From positions 27,367,886-27,431,885 of the forward strand of contig OY741272.1 in assembly GCA_963514095.1 (NCBI GenBank): DNA of 64,000 nt, in the 5' to 3' direction. A program made the translations under genes and the position numbers. Within the stretch, counting starts at the first letter, position 1; every line of letters begins with the position of its first letter. Shown here in pieces: positions 54,720 through 64,000 of this stretch. Origin of the DNA: Eutrigla gurnardus. Taxonomy: Eukaryota; Chordata; Actinopteri; Perciformes; Triglidae. The notes below the pieces were generated by a model. The model was not told where the DNA came from. It made no database searches and saw only the letters and a program-made list of their open reading frames with translations.

Positions 54720-57700
54720 ATGCAGGAGTCTCCGAGTGCCATGGGTGTGGACGGCAGCTACGCCAGCAACGTTCCAGCCTTCCTCACCAAGCTGTGGACC
54801 CTGGTGGAGGATCCGGACACCAACCACCTCATCTGCTGGAGTGCTGTGAGTCCATCCTCAGGACATGATACTCTATTGACTGTGAGGAATGTCATTTCAG
54901 TTTACAAAAAAAAGATTCACTTTTTAAAAAATAACCCAATTTAGAAAAGGCTGTTTTTAGAAATTCCTGTCTGTTTCCTCATCACCTGATATTATCTTGA
55001 ACATGTACACCAGATATTTAGAAGAGACATGACACTTTGTTTGCATGTTTTATTGAAGACAAATTAGTTAAGTATAGATAGAACAACTTAATGCTTAATT
55101 AGGTGTAATTTTTATGTCCTCTCATCAGTAAAACAAACAGAATGTATGCTAGCCTTTCATAGCAGACGTAAGCTATAACTATCAGAACAATGAAAACATT
55201 CAGGTTCCCCCATGTGGCTCAAATGCGTACTGCAGCGATAAATGCTAAATAAAAGACGACTGGAAGAAATTCTGCAATTACTTGGCGACCCAAATAAAAT
55301 CCCCTGAGATCAACTTGTGGGTCCCGACCCGGTCTTTGGGAACGACTGGTCTAGACCATCATGCTCTTACAGCGAGGGTTTATCTGCCTGCAGTTCTCTG
55401 ATAGTTCTCTGTGAAATGTCTAGATGACACGAGGAAAAAGATCTTTAGTGGAAATGATGCACATTATTCACTGGGCTGATTAGAATCTACATAGATTTTA
55501 GATACAACAAGTAAACGTTGTGGCGATAATTAACTTGCAAAATGTCAAGCCGTCGCTAACTAGCTGCGTTTACTGTCATTCAGCCACAGTGTTTATGTGT
55601 AAACAACTATAGAAGTTATTCAGTAATGAGCCACCAATAAGCACGCATACATAAAACTCACTGTGTTTCTTGTCACCTGCCGTTATCTGTTGGTTTGTAC
55701 TAGTGATTCACCATATTATCCCAAATCAGCTAAATACGCTCTCAAAATGTGAGCAAAAGCTACTGGAATCACAGTTTCACCTCACATTTAGTCAATAAAA
55801 GGACGACATTTATATATTTTAATATAACATTTAAGAAATAGTGTGTGAGTCTGTTCTGTCTGATAATAATTTCTGGAGGCCTATTCTTTAAATCGCACTC
55901 TAGTTTTCACTTCTCTACCATGATGGCGATTTTGTCAGGTGAAGATATTTTCGATCATCTCAATAATAGAACATCCCGCACACAGTTCAGCAAAGTAGCG
56001 TGCGTTCTTTGTTAAAGGTACATTATGAGTACCATTAGCACTTTTGACAATCAACCCACGGATGAGCAGCTACACGTTTAATGCTGTGAGCAAATTAGAT
56101 TGTTTGGATGGAAAACACGGGTTTACCTCTGTTAGCCTCATCGGGATGAGTTGTGTAATGACATCTGTAGTTAGAGAGTCAGATAGTCAGACTATTAGTA
56201 AGCAATGAGCATTACACACAGGAGGTAACAGCAACACCTGCTGTGCCGATGGGTTTTTGCTAACTCTCAGTATAAAGTACCTGCAACAACAATGCTGCAG
56301 TCGCTTAGTAAGACTAACTGGATGGGAAGAGAGAGATAGAGAGAGCATGACTCATCACCACAGTGAGAGAGTGTGTTTGGTCGGCTGCTGATGAACACAT
56401 CCTGCACTGTGTTACCTCCGTATGGTGTTATAATGTCATCATTTCCTTCACATGCCAGTAGATCAACAGCGAGATGTGTCTGCCCCTGTACATTTAGTGA
56501 TGTTGCACGAATGAAGTAGCTGCAAATGTTCTCATTAGAATCCAAAACGACCAAAAAATGTAATTATCGGAGAGAAAAGAAAGGGGGGGAAAAAAGCCAC
56601 ATTAGTATCAACGTTATGACTCGTATCTGAATTTAGTATCTGATTTTCACACAATAAATCCTTCACTGAAAGGTTTTGGGATCACACTGAGTGATGCTAA
56701 TGAGGAAGACATGATGAGTAAACACACAAGTGAAGTTGTTTTGCTGATTTAAAAGACAGAATAGAAAAGTGCTTTGATTGCAGGCTGTTTTGTGTTCAAA
56801 TATACAGTATATCCTAAATGTTCCCTCTCTCTACACTGAATGACTGACTTTTCTCTCTTCCAGTCGGGGACGAGTTTCCACGTGTTCGACCAGGGTCGCT
56901 TTGCCAAGGAAGTTCTGCCAAAGTACTTTAAACACAATAACATGGCGAGCTTTGTTCGACAGCTCAACATGTGTGAGTAGCCTTCCCTCCTCTTCCTCAT
57001 TCTTTCTCTGAGGTAGAACGTACGTATTGATGCTCTGTGTGTGCGTCCAGATGGTTTCCGTAAGGTGGTGAACATCGAGCAGAGCGGCCTGGTGAAGCCC
57101 GAGAGAGACGACACAGAGTTCCAGCATCTGTACTTCCTCCAGGGACACGAACACATGCTGGAACACATCAAGAGGAAGGTATGGACACGCCTCCTGTGTA
57201 GTATTTGGACTCATACAACTCCACACAAGAAACTGCCTGGAGTCAATAATCCCAGCTGGTGTTTACTTAAGATTATGATTTTAATCGTCAAAACTCAACG
57301 ATGTATTTGCATTGTAATCGGGAGAAATGCCTAATCTAATAAAAGACAGGAAATACAACGACTCATCATGGAGATTTATGAGTAAAACTGATATCTCCAA
57401 GCAGAGGAGTGTAGATTGTCCTTTCCTTTCTGATAAGATGATAACGACACAGATTGTAATCTTTATTTTAATAACATTGGGTGATTATATATCCAAACAT
57501 GAGGCAGAGGTGCGTAGAAAGTTTACAAGCGAGGCGCCGTCACAGTAATGATGGATCCTCTAAGTATCTAAGCTAACGTTCAACAGGTATAATGTTTATC
57601 TCAGGTTTGAGCAATATTAACTAATTAGCATTAAACACAAATTAAGACCTGAGACAGTTTTTTTTTGGTATTCGAAAATGTTGCTCCAATAATGGCACAA

Positions 57701-58709
57701 GATGAAAACTGAAGGGATCACCAAAGTTATTATTTCCTGACAAAACATCCAACAGTTTGAGACATTTCACTTAAAACCCCAAATGTGGGCCCTGGGCTTC
57801 TTCCTCTGGGGACCACGACTGAAATGTTGGCCCTGACCCTGATCCATCCAGTATGTGGTTTGATGTGTCGTGTGTTCAGGTCTCCATAGTGAAGAGTGAG
57901 GAGACCAAAGTCCGCCAGGAGGACCTCAGCAAACTGCTGTATGAGGTCCAGCTTCTCAGAACCCAACAGGACAACATGGAGTGTCAGATGCAGGACATGA
58001 AACAGTGAGTACTCCAGATGTGGTCCGAAGCGAATCCTTGGAGACCTCAAAAGTCCAATGTTCAGTTTGTGTCACGATCGGTTTAACTACAAATTGAATG
58101 CATTAATACGTTATCTCCAGGCCCCGTCATGTAGGGGAAGTTAAATATGAACCCAAGTAATTCAGGTTTTAAAACTAAAGTTGAATTAAATGGCTTCACA
58201 TTCAATGACAAACAGTATTCAGGAATAATTTCATCTGCCGTTACTATGTACTTAAGTCTGCAATCGCAGGGATTTTTTTGCCCCTGGGTCCCTATACAGT
58301 TTAATGCAGATATAGTGTGAAAGTTATGTAAATGAAAATAATATTTTTCAGGTCAGTTTGACTCATTAATAAAGTTGGCAATAAAAAAAAAAGAATGATG
58401 AGCAAATGTCAAAAATTTGATTTTACAGTTATATTTGAGTGATGACAATATGACTACAGGTTTGTAAGAGTTTTTAAATCCCCTTTTAGTGGGAACGTGT
58501 GAGAAGAGCAGTTGACCTGTCTGTTATTCCTCTTTGCTAAGTTGGAACAAATCAGCCGCTACACGAACGGACTTTTTCTCTAGAGGCTATTGTTGGTGTA
58601 AAAAGCTGCTGTGTGTCTATTGTGTGGTGGAGCTGCTTTGTGCTCGGCATTGTTTGCTAGCGCGAGGGGAGAATGTTCACCTGCTCACCTGACTCACACA
58701 CACACACAC

Positions 58710-58774
<65 letters not shown>

Positions 58775-59270
58775 AGTAACACTTTCTCAGAAAGGATGAC
58801 GTGCTCTCCCAAAACCATGTGATTACTGATCAACTTCTAAAACAAAACAAAAAAGAACCGGAGATGATGTTTCATTTTCATTTCAAAGTCTGTCAAACGA
58901 CCTCAACAATCCAGAATATCACATGAATAACACACAGCTACCGTGTGACGCCTTTAGGGTTCATCTTGACGGCCGCACTCGTCAGGCTGGTTAGAGGATG
59001 ACATCTTTATTAAAAACCTGAATTGTGAGGAGGGCATTAAACATTAAAGCGCAGTAGACTTTATCACTATGGCAATAGGAAACAAATATTGGACCTCCCC
59101 AGATTCTTCTTTTAGTGCTACTTGACTGATTGACTGAACACCTACTTAATGTGATTTAGTTTTCTCCATTTCTGTTTCCCCTCCTCGTCTGCAGGCAGAA
59201 TGAAGTTCTGTGGCGAGAGGTCGTCTCACTGCGACAGAATCACACACAGCAACAGAAAGTCATGAACAAG

Positions 59271-59344
<74 letters not shown>

Positions 59345-59498
59345 AAGATAGCATACATTATTATAGGTTCAAGGCCCTGCATACTCCTGCAGGTGTTCTG
59401 ATTCATGTGACAGACCAGACCGATTTAAGGTTCAGGGTTAACTTTGTCAACTAAAACTACTGCTAAAGGCCTTCATACAACAGGGGTGTGTGTGTGTG

Positions 59499-59579
<81 letters not shown>

Positions 59580-59709
59580 ACGATGCTGATTCATGCTGTG
59601 TTTTTTTCTCTCATTGCCAGCTGATTCAGTTTCTGTTCAGCCAGATGCAGTCCAACACACCCAGCACTGTGGGCCTAAAGAGAAAGCTGTGAGTACATGC
59701 ACGCTCGCA

Positions 59710-59753
<44 letters not shown>

Positions 59754-62622
59754 GTGGGGCAATCAACAAAAGTGAGACAAACAGGACCACAGTGGGGTAG
59801 AGGGAAGGGCTGGCTCAGCTGACAAACTGAACAATCTAACTCAACAAGCACTGTGAATGGAGACAAGTGCTGAGTCAGTCATTCACACACACACACACAC
59901 ACACACGCACACACACACGCACACACACACACACAGACATTCACACACACAGTGAACGCAGAGCAGAGTGCATGACCCTGCTACTGCCCGTGTGTGTGTG
60001 TGTGTGTAAATCGCTGGTTCAGCTTTGCTGCTGAGTGTGAACAAGGCCGACATGTAAAAGGAAAGGCACGCTGGAACACAAAAGTGCTATAGAAACGTAG
60101 ATTTCAGGGTCGGTGTGTCGCCTGACTGAAGTTGCCGTGTCGCCCGTGTTTTAACGGCGGTCATGTTCGGCCTTTCAGCCGTTCATCGTCTCTCTGTGAA
60201 CGTCCACCATCTGTGTGTGGCACTGACTCACTCATGTGACGTTCACTCATCGCTTTACTCTCCCGCCTTACTTGCTGTGTGAAAAGGCAAAGAAAAAAAA
60301 GTACTCCAAAAAACAAAACCACGTCTGACTGACGTGTTCTCAGTGTTGACGTTTAAAAAGCATAATGTTAACCATTTTCAACATGTTATTTTAGTAGATT
60401 AGCATGCTACACTTTGCTAAATGGCAGTAAACACAAAATATGACTTAACTCTTCATTTACAAAATACATTATTTGTACCAATTAGCAACTTCATGAAATG
60501 CTAAAAGTAAAGTAAACAGCTGTCTAACCATTAAAACTCCCATTGCAGCAGCTCCTGTTCCTTCACTCCTTCATTAGTACTCTGTCTGACTGTGTTTATC
60601 CATATTATTCATGTTCCTTCCAGACCCCTGATGTTGGACGACGGCTCTCCGAGCCCCCCCGCCTCCAAGTTCAGCCATAGTCACCCAATGGAGCCAATGC
60701 ACGAGCCCTTCTACATCCAGTCGGTGAGACAATATAATGTAATATAATATAATATAATAATATATAATATAATATAATATAATATAATATAATATAATAT
60801 AATATAATATAATATAATGTTTATCACAGTGCTTCATAATTCCCAAAGTCCAGTAAAAACTATGTTTTAATAATCAGTCCAATTATTACGTTGTCATCCA
60901 TCCTATTATAAGATGCCAGCGGTCTAACTGTCATGTCATATATCACCACTAGAGGGAAGCAGTGCGCAGTGACACATTAGAAATCAAATATAAAGAAAGA
61001 AAATATTCACACACTATCCTGAACAGACAGAGAGCAAGGTTGTAAAATCTTCATTTTAATTTAGAGGCAGTTTTATTTTGTCAGCCGTTCGGATGAGCAC
61101 CTGCCAACAAAGGGGGCGCTTTTTGCCATTTTAATTAGTTTGTTTTATAAAAGAAACATATTCTGATTATTTATGGTTTCATAGATATTCAGTCATATGT
61201 CTGTGTACTAAATTCAGTCATTTTAAACTATATCTTAAGTAATGTAAATAAGTTGTTGTTTTGTCTTTAATTAAAACTGGTGGATCAACCTGAATTATCA
61301 GCAAGGTGTTGGTTGATGAATATTGTTATGTTCCAGTTAAAGAGAGGCCTGGGGGGAGGGATGTATTTAGCTCAAGGCTATCTCACCAGCTTGCTCTTTT
61401 GCCTCGGCTGCAGTTGTCTCTTTCTCCGTGAGAATCTGTGTATGGGTTTAATAGCCCAGATGTTACCAAGCTGCAGTGCAGTTATTGCTCCACCAAAAAC
61501 CAGAATTCACTAACTGCCCAGCGAAAGTGCACTTTCTGTGGTTTGACTTGTTTTTTTTGTAGTTTGTTGCAAGTTTTATATGCTGTAGTTGCTGCAAGTT
61601 TTATATGCTGTTTTTCATGGGGAAAACAACATTTCTGTGCCACATTATTTTTATATTGTAAAACAAATGTGCTTTGATTCTGTTTTTTGTAGAATAGGCC
61701 AGCAATGAGTGTGTAATGTATTCATTCTACATGAGCAATTGTGGGGAAATGCTCACAAGAGCATGACCATCTCCTCTTCTTCCTCCTCAGCCATCCAGCG
61801 ACACTGCTTCCTGCTCTACTAGTGGGCTTACAGGAGGACCAGTCATATCAGACGTTACTGACATGTCTCAGGCCAGTATGAGCCTCCAGATGCAGCCTGA
61901 TGAGACCAGGTGAGCGATGCAACGTCACCGTTTCCCATCATCAACGTATGTCAAACTGTGTCGTGACAGTATTTTGACTCCGCCCACAGGGAGAAGTGTA
62001 TGATGCTGATCAAAGAGGAGCCCGTGAGTCCAGGAGTGAGAGGAGGAGGAGGGGGAGGAGGAGGGAAAGGGGGCGGCGTTGGGGGAGGAGAGGCCGTGGC
62101 GTTGACCTCCTCCTGCGAGGTGTGCTCCTCAGAACCCCCCGTCCTCCCCGTCGCGATGGTCCAGTCTGTTCTGGAGGGGAGGGGCTCCGTGGTGGAGAGG
62201 AGGAGTAAGAGACCGGCCCTGGACAGGTAGCCGCTCACCTGACACACAGGTCACATGACCCTCTGTGCTCCTGTATATGATATATATGAATGTGTGTGTG
62301 CAGAGTGGAGGTTTCGGAGGCGGTGGAGAACGTGGATATGAGCCTGGAGGAGCTGCAGCAGCTGCTGCTCAGGAGCCATCAGCAGAGCAGCGTGGAGGCC
62401 GGGACCAGCGCCGTCATGGACGTCAGTACATCTGTGTACAAACACACCAGACTACTGCAGATGTGTCTCATATTTGACTTTTCAAACGGATATCTGCTTA
62501 TATATATACACAGCAGCCAATGAGTTGAACTGTTCCTTCTCTCTCTGTCTCTGCAGCCCTTCAATTTAAACCTGCCTCTCACTGAGTGGAACTTCACGGA
62601 GATGGAGTCCAACCTCAAATCA
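54720..62622 (+). CDS. hsf4: Heat shock factor 4 (5' part, coding exons 1-11)
   Basis: Trimeric transcription factor of heat shock elements, important in lens development. Exons: 54720-54845, 56864-56972, 57051-57178, 57880-58004, 59195-59270, 59621-59688, 60624-60723, 61791-61909, 61990-62226, 62304-62421, 62557-62622; phases agree and give 424 codons with the 3' end beyond the window. MQESPSAMG resembles the HSF4 N-terminus rather than HSF1. DNA-binding domain at about residues 20-120 (VPAFLTKLWTLV, SFVRQLNMYGFRKV), heptad repeats HR-A/B at about 125-205, SDVTDMSQA, the sumoylation motif IKEEPVSP, and LPVAMVQSVLEGRGS, which is specific to HSF4. A Gly-rich insert follows the sumoylation motif. 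Last exon(s) lie to the right. Confidence 0.93.
55300..55365. mobile_element. Transposon end fragment in HSF4 intron 1
   Basis: GTGGGTCCCGACCC and CTTTGGGAACGACTGG resemble the terminal words of a common teleost hAT-type repeat. The rest of intron 1 (54,846-56,863) holds nothing recognised. Confidence 0.4.
58694..58773. repeat. (CA)n tract upstream of HSF4 exon 5
   Basis: About 39 CA units with one CG interruption, in intron 4. Confidence 0.97.
59274..59340. repeat. (GT)n tract at the HSF4 exon 5 donor
   Basis: The donor is GTCTGTGTGT and the tract runs on for about 67 bp. Confidence 0.97.
59486..59578. repeat. (GT)n tract upstream of HSF4 exon 6
   Basis: About 93 bp of GT with two GC interruptions, ending 42 bp before exon 6. 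Confidence 0.97.
59713..59952. repeat. (CA)n tracts downstream of HSF4 exon 6
   Basis: AC/CA at 59713-59750, 24 bp after the exon 6 end, and again with interruptions at about 59,884-59,952. Confidence 0.95.
60727..60818. repeat. (ATAAT)n microsatellite
   Basis: Pentameric ATAAT/TATAA repeat at the start of HSF4 intron 7, 4 bp after the donor. Confidence 0.95.
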
Positions 62623-63690
62623 GTAAGTCACACCGTGTTAGAGCTGTGGACGGAGCTGGGACTCCCCTGATCCTCGTCTGCTTAACGACCTCGCCATCAT
62701 CCCAAGATGAATGAGTCATAACACACCTTTACTTATTACACTGCTTATTGAGTGTACTCTCAGGTGATAAAACCACACCATTAAATCAAAAGTGCTTTTA
62801 CACAACTCCACCACACCTCCCATGGAAAATGAATTTAATTCGACAAGACAAAATCAGCGAACATCAACAGTTTCCGTCTGATATGTAAATGTATTTAAAA
62901 AAACACCTGTGCTTTTCCTCTACAGCACGCCTTCCTAATATTTATACATGTATATCCTCTTATTTCCTACTTAAGTAAACGCAGGAGTATTTGGGCCAAT
63001 ATTTAAAATAATGTGTTTTTTTGTGTAGTGTACTCTAAACTTATTTTTTTTCGTTTTGTGTGGCTGCTTTTCAACTCCCGTGGGAAATATATCGTTCTCT
63101 TTTTTTAAAGCTTGTTGTTATAAACAGCTGGAAAGATGCTAAAACCTACCAATTTTCTCGTATTTGATGCAGCTGGCCGTGTGAAAAGCTCTCTCAGCAC
63201 CAGAAACCGTCACATGAAGCGTAAAGAAAAACAGCACTAATAGTACGAAGCGCCTTCATCTGCATTTTAAAGATTGCATTCAAAAGCTGAAGTGGAGAGA
63301 ATCTAGCCGGGACAATCAGTGGCCATTAAATGATGAATAACTTATAAACTGGATGTGAATCATGGAAGATGTGTCTCCCTGATGAGCCGTGTCCTCGTCA
63401 GTGACCCTGAATGTCAAACAGCAGCTAGTTCCTTAAATGGTGGTGAAATCACCGATTGTGCTGTCGTAACATGTTGACTTTTGCAACACCATCCCTGAAC
63501 TCTCTCAAACTCACCACAATGATGCTTTCTTGACTTTTGTTTTTGCCCGCTTGAGATTTGACCAGGCTTTAGTTTTTTAAAAGATTTTCTGTGACGGTAA
63601 AAAATAGCTCTGAAACGGATGTATTTCTTCAGGAAACAGAGTTCCTGCTTAGGTTCTTGCCAACTTTAACAGAAGAGCAATAAAAAAACA
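62623..63690. other. HSF4 intron, no recognised feature
   Basis: Follows the donor TCA/GTAAGT. No coding exon recognised. Confidence 0.6.
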
Positions 63691-63699
63691 TCCTGATGG

Positions 63700-63990
63700 A
63701 AACTTCTCGGCCCCCAGAGACAGGAGGGCTCTACAGCGGGTGGTTAAAACCGCACAGAAACATCATTTGTACTCATTTACCCAGCGTCATTGGTGAGGTG
63801 AGGCGCCCGCGAAGAGTTCAAAGGATAATATGACACCCGGCCCAGCAAACAGCCCGTTCACCCTGCTGCCATCTGGCAAGCGTTACAGAAGAAGCAGTAA
63901 GCATCAGAGCAGCTTCTTCCCTCGACCCTCCATGTAGAACATCATTTTTTATGTGTTTTATGGGATTAAAAACAATGTGTCCATCATCCA
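63700..63990 (+). mobile_element. LINE C-terminal fragment in HSF4 intron
   Basis: ALQRVVKTAQ and, after decay, FTLLPSGKRYR and SSFFPRPSM are readable in the plus strand; these match the end of CR1/L2-type LINE polymerases. Frameshifted and non-functional. Confidence 0.65.
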
Positions 63991-64000
63991 GAGCCAAGTA

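Noticed and set aside
54720..62622. Assignment to HSF1 or HSF2
   Set aside because: The DNA-binding domain alone would allow it, but the MQE start, YIQSP, VISDV and LPVAMVQSVLEGRGS segments match HSF4.

Overview
The window is nuclear DNA of a ray-finned fish, most likely a percomorph teleost. Every protein-coding gene is a vertebrate gene with GT-AG introns or an intronless replication-dependent histone gene. The non-coding DNA is full of long CA/GT microsatellites, LINE tails, hAT remnants and other repeats typical of teleosts. Nothing prokaryotic or viral was recognised.

Layout. (1) 1-7,560, minus strand: the 5' half of AARS1 (cytosolic alanyl-tRNA synthetase): a non-coding first exon and eleven coding exons giving residues 1 to about 509. 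The gene runs off the left edge. (2) 7,561-8,138: a shared promoter region, head to head with EXOSC6 (exosome subunit MTR3, two exons, 272 aa) on the plus strand to 9,425. (3) 10,081-35,872: a replication-dependent histone cluster of twelve intact genes: three H2A, three H2B, three H3, two H1 and one H4. All twelve end in the 16-nt histone 3' stem-loop. The basic modules are a divergent H3/H2A pair of about 355 bp spacing, a lone H2B and a lone H1. The modules have been duplicated and inverted, and LINE fragments, a Rex3/RTE-like tail and MITE-like elements lie between them. At the edges, one H2A has lost its H3 partner and one H3 has lost its H2A partner; a stem-loop relic of a fourth H2B is also present. 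(4) 36,323-40,496: repeat-rich DNA with a TA-flanked inverted-repeat element and a composite hAT element carrying a BED-finger fragment. (5) 40,497-53,109, plus strand: two tandem CYP2-family cytochrome P450 genes (490 and 495 aa), each with eleven exons, two introns more than the usual nine-exon CYP2 plan. (6) 54,720 to the right edge, plus strand: HSF4, eleven coding exons (residues 1 to about 424); the 3' end lies outside the window.

How the parts relate. The housekeeping genes AARS1 (translation) and EXOSC6 (RNA decay) share a promoter region. The histone genes form a co-regulated S-phase unit: CCAAT boxes in the H3/H2A pairs, octamer elements upstream of H2B, H1 boxes upstream of H1, and a common U7/SLBP-type 3' end. 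Coding regions and H3/H2A promoters are nearly identical between copies while the spacers differ, which suggests gene conversion. AARS1, EXOSC6 and HSF4 all map to human 16q22, so this is probably a conserved synteny block into which a histone cluster and a CYP2 pair are set.

Most notable observations: very long (GT/CA)n tracts directly abut splice sites in AARS1, CYP2 and HSF4, and complementary GT and CA tracts flank HSF4 exons 5 and 6; all three H3 copies encode Ser at position 95; both CYP2 genes have two extra introns that split standard exons 5 and 7; an AARS1 intron holds a 70-bp tandem repeat carrying a CTCF-like motif in each unit. I found no clear sign of an entirely new system; the findings are mainly about genome architecture and splicing.
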